From assembly GCF_005887615.1 (NCBI RefSeq), contig NZ_VANS01000003.1, forward strand, positions 62,001 to 126,000: a stretch of 64,000 nucleotides of DNA, read 5' to 3'. The position numbers were made by a program, and so were the translations under genes. The notes under the pieces were generated by a model. The model was not told the origin of the DNA, searched no databases, and worked only from the letters and a program-made list of their open reading frames with translations. Of this stretch, positions 37,007-46,569 are shown in pieces. Position 1 is the stretch's first letter. Each line of letters opens with the position of its first letter. The stretch is from Sulfitobacter sabulilitoris (GTDB taxonomy: Bacteria > Pseudomonadota > Alphaproteobacteria > Rhodobacterales > Rhodobacteraceae).

Positions 37007-37704
37007 AAAGCATTATCGTCACCGGCGCCAGTTCCGGCATCGGACGCGCAACGGCCGAGCTGTTTCTGACCGAGGGCTGGCGCGTCGGCCTGATCGCACG
37101 CCGCGCCGACCGACTTGAAGACATCGCGCAGGCCCACGCCAATGCCGTCGCACTGCCTGCCGACGTGACCGACGCAGGTGCGATGCAGGCGGCCTTCGAT
37201 GCTTTCGGCCCGCTCGATGTGCTGTTCAACAATGCAGGTGCCTTTGGCCCGTCGGCACCCATCGACGAGGTCGCGCTGGAGGATTGGGTCGAAGTTCTGT
37301 CGGTCAACCTGACAGGCATGTTCATCGCGGCACGGCTGGCCTTTGGCCAGATGCGGCGGCAAACCCCGCAGGGCGGGCGCATCATCAACAACGGATCGCT
37401 GTCCGCCCATGCCCCGCGCCCTGGATCGGTCTGCTATACCACGACCAAACATGCGATCACCGGGCTGACGAAATCGCTGTCGTTGGACGGTCGCGCCTTT
37501 GACATCGCCTGTGGCCAGATCGACATCGGCAACGCCGAAAGCGAACTTGTCGCGGGGCTGAAGGCGGCCAATCCGGGGATGGATACGATGGATGTCACCC
37601 ATGCCGCGCGGTCGGTGCTGCACATGGCGGCCATGCCACCAGAGGCGAACGTACAGTTCCTGACCGTAATGGCGACCAAGATGCCCTATATCGGGCGCGG
37701 CTGA
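37003..37704 (+). CDS. Short-chain dehydrogenase/reductase
   Basis: The 233-residue protein has the classical SDR features: cofactor motif TGASSGIG at 7-14, NNAG at 76-79, a serine near 132 and Y145/K149 in CYTTTKH. The coenzyme preference is probably NADP(H), given the basic residues after the first strand (ARRADR). It starts inside the end of the helicase gene. The substrate is unknown. It converges with the TIGR02186 gene, 4 bp apart. Confidence 0.88.
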   Translation: MKSIIVTGASSGIGRATAELFLTEGWRVGLIARRADRLEDIAQAHANAVALPADVTDAGAMQAAFDAFGPLDVLFNNAGAFGPSAPIDEVALEDWVEVLSVNLTGMFIAARLAFGQMRRQTPQGGRIINNGSLSAHAPRPGSVCYTTTKHAITGLTKSLSLDGRAFDIACGQIDIGNAESELVAGLKAANPGMDTMDVTHAARSVLHMAAMPPEANVQFLTVMATKMPYIGRG

Positions 37705-37708
37705 ACCG

Positions 37709-38479
37709 TCAGGTCCGCAGCATCCGGAACGCCGCCGACGCCAGCCAGCCCGCGGCGATGGCGATGGCCAGCGACATGAGCCCGTAGATCAGCGGTTGGC
37801 CGCGCGACAATTCGAAGAGCCATCGCTCCAACCCGACTTTCTGCACGTCGATCGTGGTCTGGTACTGTGACACGATCTGCCCGCCGCGGGTCAGGAAGAT
37901 ACGTGTGGCATAATCCCCTTCAGTCAGCGCCGCGGGCAGTTGAACCGAAGTGCGGAACAGCGTCTGCTCGTCCACGCTCACGGCACTTTCGCGCAACTGA
38001 TACAGGTCGGAACGTGACCGGATGCGGATCAGCGCATCCGTGAACAGCGTCGCATCGCTGATCGATTGTGGCGCCCCCACCGACCGGATCGCGCGTGGCA
38101 CGGAGATCTTGTGGCGAAGGTCTTCGATATCCCTGAGCACCGTTCTCAGGGGCCCGCTTGTCACGACGGCGTAAAAGCTGGGCGCGCGGTCCACTTCGAC
38201 AGCATCGACGTTGACCCAGATGCCGAACCGCTTTTCCTTGCGCCGCACGATCAGCGGCGCGCTGGGGCCGGCCACCGTCACGATCACCTCGAGCGGAGGG
38301 CCCTCCGGGATGGGCGTCTCGCGCTTGACCGCGCCAAAGATCAGGATCTCCGAGCCCTCGAAACTGGTCGTGATCGACACCTTGTCGGCGCTCAGGCCCA
38401 GAACGACCTCTTCGGTCTGCGCGGGGTGGGCCCACAGCAGCGCCAGACCGGCCGCCAGGTGGATCGCCCAACGCCGCAT
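37709..38479 (-). CDS. TIGR02186-like membrane-anchored periplasmic protein
   Basis: The 256-residue protein has a signal-peptide-like N-terminus (residues 1-21), a periplasmic domain with a KVSITTSFEGSEILIFGAVK block, and one membrane segment at the C-terminus (about 228-250). This layout matches the TIGR02186 family, which accompanies TSUP permeases in alphaproteobacteria. Its start overlaps the stop of the permease gene (TGATG), so the two are translationally coupled. The pair is probably a transport unit of unknown substrate. Confidence 0.8.
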   Translation of the reverse strand: MRRWAIHLAAGLALLWAHPAQTEEVVLGLSADKVSITTSFEGSEILIFGAVKRETPIPEGPPLEVIVTVAGPSAPLIVRRKEKRFGIWVNVDAVEVDRAPSFYAVVTSGPLRTVLRDIEDLRHKISVPRAIRSVGAPQSISDATLFTDALIRIRSRSDLYQLRESAVSVDEQTLFRTSVQLPAALTEGDYATRIFLTRGGQIVSQYQTTIDVQKVGLERWLFELSRGQPLIYGLMSLAIAIAAGWLASAAFRMLRT

Positions 38480-39393
38480 CAATGCCCCCCCGCCGTGCCG
38501 ATCGCATACAGCTCGGTCGGCATCAGCAAAAGGTCGAGCGCCAGCTTGCCGCAGACCGCAAGCACCAGCATCGCCAGCAGGATGCGCAACTGCTCGGCCT
38601 TCATCTTGACGCCGATGCGTGTGCCGATCTGGGCGCCTATCACACCGCCCACCAGCAACAGAACCGCCAGCACGATATCGACCGTGTAGTTGGTCGTGGC
38701 ATGCAACAGCGTGGTAAAGGCGGTGACAAAGATGATCTGGAACAACGAGGTGCCGACCACGACCTTCGTGGGCATCCCCAAAAGATAGATCATGGCCGGC
38801 ACCATGATAAACCCGCCGCCCACGCCCATGATCGCCGCCAGAATGCCGACGCTGACCCCCACCAGCAGGGGCGGAATGACCGAGATGTAGAGCCCCGACA
38901 CCCGGAACCGCATCTTGAACGGCAAGCCGTGGATCCAGTTGTGCTTTTTGCGCGGCGCGGGCTTGCCGCCCCTGGTCTTGCGGATGGCATTCAGCGATTC
39001 GATGAACATCAGCCCGCCGATCACGCCCAGAAAGACCACGTAGCACAGCCGCACCAGCAGATCGACCTGACCCTGCGCACGCAGGTAGTTGAACACCACA
39101 ACGCCCAACGCGGCCCCGACCAGGCCACCGATCAGCAGCACGACACCCATCCTCAGATCGACGGTTTTGCGCTTGAAATGCGCCAGAACGCCGGAAAAGG
39201 ACGAGGCGACGATCTGGTTCGCTTCGGTGGCCACGGCCACGGCGGGCGGGATGCCGATGAAAAACAGCAGCGGCGTCATCAGGAACCCGCCACCGACGCC
39301 GAACATGCCCGACAGAACGCCCACGATCCCGCCCAACCCCAGAAGGAGGAACGCATTGACCGACACTTCGGCGATGGGCAGGTAGATTTGCAT
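38479..39393 (-). CDS. TSUP (TauE/SafE) family permease
   Basis: The 304-residue protein has the TSUP double repeat: GGIVGVLSGMFGVGGGFLMTP near residue 20-40 and GILAAIMGVGGGFIMVPAMI near 190-210, with about eight membrane segments. Members carry sulfite and related anions. The start at 39393 follows a region 8 bases after GGCAGG. Together with the TIGR02186 gene downstream it is a two-gene unit. Confidence 0.9.
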   Translation of the reverse strand: MQIYLPIAEVSVNAFLLLGLGGIVGVLSGMFGVGGGFLMTPLLFFIGIPPAVAVATEANQIVASSFSGVLAHFKRKTVDLRMGVVLLIGGLVGAALGVVVFNYLRAQGQVDLLVRLCYVVFLGVIGGLMFIESLNAIRKTRGGKPAPRKKHNWIHGLPFKMRFRVSGLYISVIPPLLVGVSVGILAAIMGVGGGFIMVPAMIYLLGMPTKVVVGTSLFQIIFVTAFTTLLHATTNYTVDIVLAVLLLVGGVIGAQIGTRIGVKMKAEQLRILLAMLVLAVCGKLALDLLLMPTELYAIGTAGGH

Positions 39394-39506
39394 GGCACCA
39401 GTTAGACCGTGGCCCGCGCGGAAATCAACATATCTCGCTGCTGCGCAGCGTCGAACCCGAAACTTATACTCGGATACGGCCTTTTTGCGGCCCGCCGCGG
39501 CCCCGC

Positions 39507-40481
39507 CTAGCGTTCCTTGACGTAGGGCGCGCCGCCCGCGCGGGGCGGAATGGCCTTGCCGACGAACCCTGCAAGGATCACCACGGTCAGGATATAGGGC
39601 AGCGCATCGAGCAGTTGCACCTGCACCTGAAAGCCAAGCGCGCCTTCGATGATGTCGGGGCGCAGGGCGATGGCCTGAAGGTAGCCGAACAAAAGGGTCG
39701 CCCACAGCGCATGCCAGGGCCGCCACTTGGCGAAGATCAGCGCGGCCAATGCGATGAACCCCCGGCCGGCGGTCATGTCCTTGACGAACCCGGCCTGAAG
39801 GCCGGTGGCCAGATACGCACCCGCGATGCCACATAGAATGCCGCAGATGCCCACGGCGGCAAAGCGCAGGCCCACCACCGACACGCCCGCGGTATCGACC
39901 GCCGCGGGGTTTTCGCCCACCGCCCGCAGGCGCAGGCCAAAGCGGGTGCGAAACAGGATCCACCAGGTGCCCGGAACCATCGCAAAGGCGACATAGACAA
40001 GGATCGAATGCCCCGAGATCAGCTCGTAGTAGAGCGGGCCGAAAAACGGCACCGCGCGCAACGTCTCGGCGAAGGGCAGGGTGATGCCCTCGAACCGGCC
40101 CCCGCCGAACAGTGACGGCGTGCGCCCGCCCTGGCTGAACCAGTCCTGCGCGATCAGCACCGTCAGGCCCGCGGCCAGAAAGTTGATCGCCACGCCCGAG
40201 ATAAGCTGATTGCCGCGAAAGGTGATCGACGCCAGCCCGTGCAGACCGCTGAGCGCCAGCGACGCGGCGATGCCTGCCAGCAGCCCCAGCCAGACCGACC
40301 CGGTGATGGCGGCGACGGCGGCGGAAAAGAACGCGGCGGCCAGCATCTTGCCTTCAAGCCCGATGTCGAAGATCCCCGCCCGCTCCGAGAAGAGGCCCGC
40401 GAGGCAGGCCAGCAAAAGCGGCGTGGCCAGTCGCACGGTGCTGTCGAGAACCGACAGGTCGATCAGTGCCAGAAAATCCAT
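39507..40481 (-). CDS. BMP-type nucleoside ABC transporter permease 2
   Basis: The 324-residue permease has about nine hydrophobic segments and the LFSERAGIFDIGLEGKML block near residues 28-45, which is typical of NupQ/YufQ-like permeases of the basic-membrane-protein (BMP) nucleoside transporter family. It is the last gene of a four-gene unit on the minus strand: BMP-lipid-binding protein, ATPase, permease 1, permease 2. It starts 17 bp downstream of permease 1. Confidence 0.88.
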   Translation of the reverse strand: MDFLALIDLSVLDSTVRLATPLLLACLAGLFSERAGIFDIGLEGKMLAAAFFSAAVAAITGSVWLGLLAGIAASLALSGLHGLASITFRGNQLISGVAINFLAAGLTVLIAQDWFSQGGRTPSLFGGGRFEGITLPFAETLRAVPFFGPLYYELISGHSILVYVAFAMVPGTWWILFRTRFGLRLRAVGENPAAVDTAGVSVVGLRFAAVGICGILCGIAGAYLATGLQAGFVKDMTAGRGFIALAALIFAKWRPWHALWATLLFGYLQAIALRPDIIEGALGFQVQVQLLDALPYILTVVILAGFVGKAIPPRAGGAPYVKER

Positions 40482-40497
40482 CAGATCCGTCCTATCG

Positions 40498-41628
40498 TCA
40501 TTGCGCGGGCGTGGTGGGTTTGCGGTCGGGCTTGGGCGCGCGGCGCATCCGCGCGGCCAGGAACATCCGCTCAAGCGGCATCCGCACCATGTTGTCGAGC
40601 GCTCCGGTGAACAGGATGACCAGCGCTTGGATGACCACGATCAATTCGCGCGGGATAGATGTCCAGAGTGCCAGTTCGGCCCCGCCCTGATAGAGAAACC
40701 CGAACAGAATCGCGGCCAGGAACACGCCCAAGGGGTGACTGCGCCCCATCAGCGCAACGGCGATTCCGATAAAGCCGGCGCCCTCGACCGCGTTGAGCAC
40801 CAGCCGCTCTGCCTCGCCCATGACGTTGTTGATCGCCATCATCCCCGCCAGCGCACCGGATATCAGCATCGCCACCATCGTGATCTTGACGGGCGAGATG
40901 CCGGCGTATTTCGCCGCACTTTCGGAATGGCCATAGGCGCGGATCTCATAGCCCAGCTTGGTGCGCCAGATCAGCACCCACAGCAGGATGCAGGCTCCGA
41001 CAGCGACCAGCAGCGACACGTTGGCGGGCGCCGCCTTGGAAAACGAAATGCCCAGTGGCGTCAGCATGTCGTGCAGCGTGGGCAGATGCGCCGCCTCGGG
41101 AAAACGGGCCGTGGCGGGGTCCATGCTGCCCGCCGGGCGCATCAGGTTGACCAGCACATAGTTCAGCACGGCGGCGGCGATGAAGTTGAACATGATCGTC
41201 GTGATCACGATATGGCTGCCGCGCTTGGCCTGCAAAAAGGCCGGCACCGCGGCCCAGGCCGCGCCGAATAGCCCGGCCATCACCGTCGCGCCGACCAATG
41301 CCAGCGACCAATGCGGCCAGGGAATGTACAGGCATGCCAGCGCCACGCCCAAGCCGCCCAGCGTCGCCTGGCCTTCGCCGCCGATGTTGAACAGCCGGGC
41401 GTGAAAGGCGATCGCCACGGCCAGGCCGGTGAACATGAAGTTCGTCGCGTAATACAGCGTATAGCCCCAGCCATAGGTGCTGCCCAGCGCACCCGACACC
41501 ATCAGCTTGACCGCCGCCACCGGGTCTTCGCCGATGGCAAGGATCACCAGCGCGGACAGGATCGCGGCCAGCAGCAGCGAAATCAGCGGCACGAGGATGA
41601 CCTCGGCCCATTTCGGCATCACATCCAT
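40498..41628 (-). CDS. BMP-type nucleoside ABC transporter permease 1
   Basis: The 376-residue permease has about ten hydrophobic segments and the conserved ARLFNIGGEGQATLGGLG block of the NupP/YufP type near residue 78-95. It is 3 bp downstream of the ATPase gene. The C-terminal tail is basic and cytosolic. Together with permease 2 it forms the membrane channel for nucleosides. Confidence 0.9.
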   Translation of the reverse strand: MDVMPKWAEVILVPLISLLLAAILSALVILAIGEDPVAAVKLMVSGALGSTYGWGYTLYYATNFMFTGLAVAIAFHARLFNIGGEGQATLGGLGVALACLYIPWPHWSLALVGATVMAGLFGAAWAAVPAFLQAKRGSHIVITTIMFNFIAAAVLNYVLVNLMRPAGSMDPATARFPEAAHLPTLHDMLTPLGISFSKAAPANVSLLVAVGACILLWVLIWRTKLGYEIRAYGHSESAAKYAGISPVKITMVAMLISGALAGMMAINNVMGEAERLVLNAVEGAGFIGIAVALMGRSHPLGVFLAAILFGFLYQGGAELALWTSIPRELIVVIQALVILFTGALDNMVRMPLERMFLAARMRRAPKPDRKPTTPAQ

Positions 41629-41631
41629 CTG

Positions 41632-43185
41632 TTACGCTCCCACCCCGGCCATCAGCAGGCCCAGTTCTTTCTCGTCCGTCTCGGCGGACAGGCGTGTGCC
41701 CATGATATGCCCGTCGAACATCACCGCCACCCGGTCCGACAGGGCCAGGATCTCTTCGAGCTCGACGCTGACCAGCAGGATCGCCTTGCCCTGGTCGCGC
41801 AGGGCGACGATTTGCTGGTGGATGAATTCGATCGCACCGATATCCACGCCGCGCGTCGGCTGCCCTACCAGCAACAGGTCCGGGTTGCGCTCGATCTCGC
41901 GGGCCAGAACGATCTTTTGCTGGTTGCCGCCGCTGAAATTCTTGGCGGCAAGGTTGGGGTCGGGCGGGCGCACGTCAAAGCGTTCCATCTTGCCCACCGT
42001 GTCGCGCCGGATGGCGGCGTTGTCCATCAGCAGACCCTTGGAATAGGCCGGATCGCGGTGATAGCCGAAGGCGGTGTTTTCCCATGCGTGATAGTCCATG
42101 ATCAGACCCTCGCGCTGGCGGTCCTCGGGGACGTGCGCGATGCCGCTGCGGCGCCGCGACTGCCCGTCGGAATGTTTGCCTGACAGATCGAGCGGCTGAC
42201 CGCTGACCACGATGTCGCCCGTGCCCACCGCATAGCCGCCCAACACCTCGAGCAATTCCGACTGCCCGTTGCCCGCCACGCCCGCGATGCCCACGATCTC
42301 GCCCGCGCGCACCTGCAGGTCGATGCCCTTGACGCGCTCGACGCCCTGTTCGTCGATCACCCGAAGGCCCTTGATGTCCAGCACCACCTCGCCGGGGGTC
42401 GCTGGCTTTTTATCGACCCGCAACAACACCTTGCGCCCCACCATCAGCTCCGCCAGTTCGGCGGGCGAGGTCTCGGCGGTCTTGACGGTCGCCGTCATTT
42501 CGCCGCGGCGCATGACGCTGACGGTATCGGTCGTCTCCATGATCTCGCGCAGCTTGTGGGTGATCAGGATGATCGTCTTGCCCTCTTCGCGCAGGCGGCC
42601 AAGGATGCGGAACAGCTGGTCGGCCTCGGCCGGGGTCAGCACGCCTGTCGGTTCGTCCAGGATCAGGATATCGGCCTGCCGATACAGCGCCTTGAGGATC
42701 TCGACCCGTTGCTGCATGCCGACGCCGAGGTCCTGGATGACCGCGTCGGGATCGACGTTCAGCCCGTATTCCTGCTCGAGCTCGACCAGCGTCTTGCGCG
42801 CCTTGGACAGCGAGGGCTTCAAAAGGCCCCCGTCTTCGGCGCCCAGAATGATGTTCTCCAGCACCGTGAAATTCTCGACCAGCTTGAAATGCTGGAACAC
42901 CATCCCGATGCCGGCGGCGATCGCGGCCTGGCTGTCGGGGATGTCAGTTTTTCGCCCGGCGATGAAAATTTCGCCCGCGTCGGCCTTGTAAAAGCCGTAG
43001 AGGATCGACATCAGCGTCGATTTGCCCGCGCCGTTTTCCCCGATGATCCCGTGGATCGTGCCGGGCTGCACACGGATCGAGATGTCCTTGTTGGCCTGAA
43101 CCGGACCGAAGGCCTTGGAAATCCCCTTCAGTTCAATAGCCGGGGCGGCAGTTTCCTGCCGCCCCAAAGTGTCGCTCGCGGTCAT
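41632..43185 (-). CDS. BMP-type nucleoside ABC transporter ATPase
   Basis: The 517-residue protein has two ABC domains, as in sugar and nucleoside ABC transporters. The first has Walker A GENGAGKS (49-56) and a VGMQQRVEILKAL signature region. The second has a degenerate nucleotide motif (AGVAGNGQSE) and a SGGNQQKIVLAREI block. The second domain is expected to be regulatory rather than fully catalytic. It begins 2 bp after the BMP-protein gene ends. Confidence 0.93.
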   Translation of the reverse strand: MTASDTLGRQETAAPAIELKGISKAFGPVQANKDISIRVQPGTIHGIIGENGAGKSTLMSILYGFYKADAGEIFIAGRKTDIPDSQAAIAAGIGMVFQHFKLVENFTVLENIILGAEDGGLLKPSLSKARKTLVELEQEYGLNVDPDAVIQDLGVGMQQRVEILKALYRQADILILDEPTGVLTPAEADQLFRILGRLREEGKTIILITHKLREIMETTDTVSVMRRGEMTATVKTAETSPAELAELMVGRKVLLRVDKKPATPGEVVLDIKGLRVIDEQGVERVKGIDLQVRAGEIVGIAGVAGNGQSELLEVLGGYAVGTGDIVVSGQPLDLSGKHSDGQSRRRSGIAHVPEDRQREGLIMDYHAWENTAFGYHRDPAYSKGLLMDNAAIRRDTVGKMERFDVRPPDPNLAAKNFSGGNQQKIVLAREIERNPDLLLVGQPTRGVDIGAIEFIHQQIVALRDQGKAILLVSVELEEILALSDRVAVMFDGHIMGTRLSAETDEKELGLLMAGVGA

Positions 43186-43187
43186 GT

Positions 43188-44183
43188 TCAGAAGCTCAGA
43201 ACAGGGCAGCTGTCGTCGGACATGTAATCATGCACGGTGATCTCGCCGCTGGCGATCTTGGCCGCGGCCTCGTCCACCATCGCCTGCATCTCGGCGTTGA
43301 CCAGCTCGGCGTTGTTCTCGTCCATCGCATAGCCGACGCCGCCGTTCGCCAGACCCATGACGTTAAAGCCCTTTTCCATGCCGGGGCCGTCCTTCATCGC
43401 CTGGTAGACGGCGTTGTCGACGCGCTTGAGCATGGAGGTCAGGACCTTGCCGGGGTGCAGGTAGTTCTGGTTGCTGTCCACGCCGATCGACAGGATGTTC
43501 TCGTCGGCGGCCGTCTGCAGCACGCCCACGCCGGTGCCGCCCGCCGCGGCATAGACCACGTCGGCGCCCTGGCTGATCTGCGCCTTGGTCAGCTCGGATC
43601 CCTTGACGGGGTCGTTCCACGCGGCAGGTGTCGTGCCGGTCATGTTGGCAACCACGTTCGCGTCGGGGTTCACAGCCTTCACGCCCTGGGCATAGCCGCA
43701 TGCGAATTTGCGGATCAGCGGGATGTCCATACCGCCGATGAAGCCGACCGTGTCGTTCTCGGAGGCCATCGCGGCCATCATGCCCACCAGATACGACCCC
43801 TCGTGTTCGTTGAAGACGACGGACCGGACGTTGGGCGCATCGACCACCATGTCGATGATCACGAAATCGGTGTCGGGGTAATCGCCCGCGACCTGACCCA
43901 GTGCGTCGCCAAAGGCAAAGCCGGTCATGATGATCGGGTTCGATCCGGCCTCGGCAAAGCGGCGCAGCGCCTGCTCACGCTGGGCTTCGGACTGAAGCTC
44001 GATCTCGCGGAACGACTCGCCTGTCTCCTCGGCCCAACGCTGCGCGCCGTTGAATGCCGCCTCGTTGAAGGATTTGTCGAACTTGCCGCCAAGGTCAAAG
44101 ATCAGTGCGGGTTCGGCAAGGGCCGCCCCGGCGCTCAGCGCCAGCGTGGCGGTCGCGCCGAGGAATTTTTGCATAAGGGTCAT
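43188..44183 (-). CDS. BMP family nucleoside-binding protein
   Basis: The 331-residue protein has a signal peptide ending at ALA near residue 23, and then the EPALIFDLGGKFDKSFNEAAF start characteristic of BMP/TmpC-type nucleoside receptors. The SFNEAAFNGAQ block contacts ligand. It binds purine or pyrimidine nucleosides in the periplasm and passes them to the transporter. No lipobox cysteine is seen, so it is probably a soluble periplasmic protein. It is the first gene of the unit. Confidence 0.9.
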   Translation of the reverse strand: MTLMQKFLGATATLALSAGAALAEPALIFDLGGKFDKSFNEAAFNGAQRWAEETGESFREIELQSEAQREQALRRFAEAGSNPIIMTGFAFGDALGQVAGDYPDTDFVIIDMVVDAPNVRSVVFNEHEGSYLVGMMAAMASENDTVGFIGGMDIPLIRKFACGYAQGVKAVNPDANVVANMTGTTPAAWNDPVKGSELTKAQISQGADVVYAAAGGTGVGVLQTAADENILSIGVDSNQNYLHPGKVLTSMLKRVDNAVYQAMKDGPGMEKGFNVMGLANGGVGYAMDENNAELVNAEMQAMVDEAAAKIASGEITVHDYMSDDSCPVLSF

Positions 44184-44337
44184 GTGGTGTCTCCCAGTTT
44201 TCATATGTTGGGGCAAAGACGCAGGCCTGCGGGCCGCGCATCGCCGCCCGGGGTCGAGCAGATCGGATGTGATCCGGCGCAATTTAGCGCGCAGCCACAG
44301 GGTAGGGTCAACCGCTTTCTGCCGTGCCCGGCTTGGT

Positions 44338-44757
44338 TTACGCTTCGTGACCCCGCGTGAGCGTCGCGCGCATCAGCAGCGCATCGACCGGAGCGGTGTC
44401 TTTGCGCGTATAATAGCCGGTCCTGCGGCCGGCCGGCGCGAATCCATGCGCCGCATAAAGCGAAATCGCGGGCGCATTGTCGGCGGCGACCTCCAGAAAG
44501 GCTTCATCGGCATCCGCGGCGGACATCCAGATGCGCATGAGTTTGCGCGCGTGGCCCTGCCGATGGTGGTCGGGGTCGACCGCAAGGGTCAAAAGCTCTG
44601 CCTCGCCCGCCACGGCGCGGATCAGCGCAAAGCCCTGCGGCGTGGCATATGTGCTGACGTGCGGCCCTGCGATCAGCGCCTTGAACTCGTCCTCGCTCCA
44701 GCTTCGGTCATGCGGAAAGGCGCGCGCATGAATCCGCGCCATCGCCGCCGGTGTCAC
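44338..44757 (-). CDS. rimI: Ribosomal-protein S18 alanine N-acetyltransferase (GNAT)
   Basis: The 139-residue GNAT-family protein has the acetyl-CoA block LLTLAVDPDHHRQGHARKLM (motif A), and a FLEVAADNAPAISLYAAHGF block that is typical of RimI. The GTG start overlaps the tsaB stop by four bases, and the tsaB-rimI pair is conserved across bacteria. It acetylates the N-terminus of ribosomal protein S18. Confidence 0.85.
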   Translation of the reverse strand: MTPAAMARIHARAFPHDRSWSEDEFKALIAGPHVSTYATPQGFALIRAVAGEAELLTLAVDPDHHRQGHARKLMRIWMSAADADEAFLEVAADNAPAISLYAAHGFAPAGRRTGYYTRKDTAPVDALLMRATLTRGHEA

Positions 44758-45371
44758 GACAGGATCACTGGCGGGGCATCGCGCGCCGGCGCCGCGTCGG
44801 CGGGCCGAAGATAGAGCGGCGCAGGCCGGGTCGTGGTCGTGGAAAACCGGGACGCGGTCAGACGTGCGATCGCCTCGGCCACGGGCAGCGCGGGCGGCCG
44901 GCCATGCGCGCCGATCAGCGGGCCGTCATGGGCGGGAAGTTGGGACAGCGAATGCAGGCCGGGCGCATCTGCAAGGCCGGTGGCGCCAAAGACCTGGACG
45001 AACACCTGATCGCGTCGAGCATCCACCGCGCAGGCGCAGGCGCCCTCTGTGCCAAAGCGCAGCGCGTCAAAGGCGCTGACGCCCACCGCCGGAATACCCA
45101 GCCCCAAAGCCAGCCCGCGCGCCGCCGACACCGCGATGCGGATGCCGGTGAAATTGCCCGGCCCGATGCCCACGCCCACCGCCGCAAGGTCGCCGGCCCC
45201 GTGTCCGTGGTCGGCCATGATGTCGTTGCACAGACCCAATAGGCGCTCGGCCTGGCCTTTGGCCATCGGCTCGACCACGCTGGCAAGCAATCGGTCACCC
45301 GACAGCAAAGCGGCCGCGCAATGCGCGGCCGATGTGTCAAACGCCAGAATAAGCGGTGGCTTACTGGGCAA
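44754..45371 (-). CDS. tsaB: tRNA threonylcarbamoyladenosine biosynthesis protein TsaB
   Basis: TsaB partners TsaD and TsaE in making the t6A modification of ANN-decoding tRNAs. The 205-residue protein has the N-terminal ILAFDTSAAHCAAALL motif and the VGIGPGNFTGIRIAVSAARG block of the family. The start is a TTG overlapping the nfu stop by 11 bases; no better ATG is near the N-terminus. It is coupled to rimI downstream. Confidence 0.9.
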   Translation of the reverse strand: MPSKPPLILAFDTSAAHCAAALLSGDRLLASVVEPMAKGQAERLLGLCNDIMADHGHGAGDLAAVGVGIGPGNFTGIRIAVSAARGLALGLGIPAVGVSAFDALRFGTEGACACAVDARRDQVFVQVFGATGLADAPGLHSLSQLPAHDGPLIGAHGRPPALPVAEAIARLTASRFSTTTTRPAPLYLRPADAAPARDAPPVILS

Positions 45372-45924
45372 CCGGGCGCACCTCTGTCACCTCTGGGATG
45401 TAGTGGCGCAGCAGGTTCTCGATCCCCATCTTCAACGTCAGGGTCGAGGACGGGCAGCCCGCGCAGGCCCCCTGCATGTGCAGGTAAACCACACCGCGGT
45501 CAAAACCGTGGAAGGTGATGTCGCCGCCATCCTGCGCCACGGCGGGGCGCACGCGGCTGTCCAGCAACTCCTTGATCTGGCCCACGATCACGCCGTCTTC
45601 GCCATCATGCTCGGCATGGCCGGACACGGGCGTATGATCGCCTGCCATCACCGGTTGGCCGGATTGGAAATGCTCCATGATGGCCCCCAGAAGGGCGGGC
45701 TTGATATGGTCCCACTCGATCGCGTCATCCTTGGTCACGGTCACGAAGTCGGTGCCAAAGAAAACGCCGGTCACGCCGTCAACCGTGTAAAGGCGCGTCG
45801 CAAGCGGCGACTTGTCCGCCGTATCCGCGCTGGGAAAATCGGCGGTGCCCATTTCAAGCACGGTCTGACCCGGCAGAAACTTGAGCGTGGCGGGGTTGGG
45901 CGTGGATTCGGTCTGGATGAACAT
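45361..45924 (-). CDS. NifU-like iron-sulfur scaffold protein
   Basis: The 187-residue protein combines an N-terminal Nfu_N domain (MFIQTESTPNPATLKFLPGQ) and a C-terminal NifU domain with the CAGCPSS motif (CXXC) for a bridging Fe-S cluster. It carries clusters to target proteins such as aconitase or lipoyl synthase. An AGGAGG ribosome site precedes the ATG. Confidence 0.93.
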   Translation of the reverse strand: MFIQTESTPNPATLKFLPGQTVLEMGTADFPSADTADKSPLATRLYTVDGVTGVFFGTDFVTVTKDDAIEWDHIKPALLGAIMEHFQSGQPVMAGDHTPVSGHAEHDGEDGVIVGQIKELLDSRVRPAVAQDGGDITFHGFDRGVVYLHMQGACAGCPSSTLTLKMGIENLLRHYIPEVTEVRPVAQ

Positions 45925-46148
45925 GAGAGGCCTCCTGAGGTTACCGCAGATATGCGGATGCGAGCGCAAACTGTCAAGGTTTGGAACCATTCTAAAGCCG
46001 AATGCCCGCCATGAAAATACTGCGCGGCGGATCACTATTCCTCTTCGCAGGTGGCCGGGTTGGGCGTATATCGTCGCGCATTGGTGCATGAGTCGCCCGC
46101 CCCGGAGAGGACGCTGCGATTGCGCTGCACCCTTTCTTGGAGACTGAA

Positions 46149-46532
46149 ATGGATTTTCTGTCGGGTGTCAGTTGTCTGGCGGCTGGACTGCTTGTGTATG
46201 CCTTTGGGTATGGGGCGCACCGCCGCCCCGTGCCATCGCGCTGGACCCGTTTGCCGGGCGCGACGATGGCGGTCTGCCTGATCGCGATCTACCTCGTGCC
46301 TGTTGGGCTAGGCCTGATCGGGCTGGCGGCGGTCCACCCGCTCGAGGAATTGGCGTCGATGACCGCAGCCATGACGCTTGTGACCGTCGGAATCGTCGCG
46401 CTTGCTGTTGTCGGGGTGCCGCTGGCCCTGCGCCCGGCCAAGGGGGCGATGATTTACGGGGCCGGACAACGCCCCGCGCTTGTGGCGGATCACCCCGCCG
46501 CCGCGCCTGCGGGGCCGGCACACGCCGCATAG
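46149..46532 (+). CDS. Small membrane protein, unknown
   Basis: The 127-residue product starts MDFLSGVSCLAAG and has three membrane segments, with an Ala/Pro-rich C-terminal tail. The ATG at 46149 is preferred because GGAG lies about 8 bases upstream; an upstream TTG (46137) would add four residues. No family recognised. It ends just before a convergent terminator shared with the Usp gene. Confidence 0.6.
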   Translation: MDFLSGVSCLAAGLLVYAFGYGAHRRPVPSRWTRLPGATMAVCLIAIYLVPVGLGLIGLAAVHPLEELASMTAAMTLVTVGIVALAVVGVPLALRPAKGAMIYGAGQRPALVADHPAAAPAGPAHAA

Positions 46533-46541
46533 GCAATGCCG

Positions 46542-46569
46542 CACCTGACCCGGCGCGCCGGGTCAGGTG
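46542..46569. terminator. Bidirectional terminator between the small membrane-protein gene and usp
   Basis: A perfect 12-bp stem CACCTGACCCGG (46542-46553 with 46558-46569, 4-base loop) lies between two convergent genes and overlaps the stop codon of the Usp gene (46563-46565). There is no T run on either side, so it may act as a hairpin block rather than a classical terminator. Confidence 0.7.
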
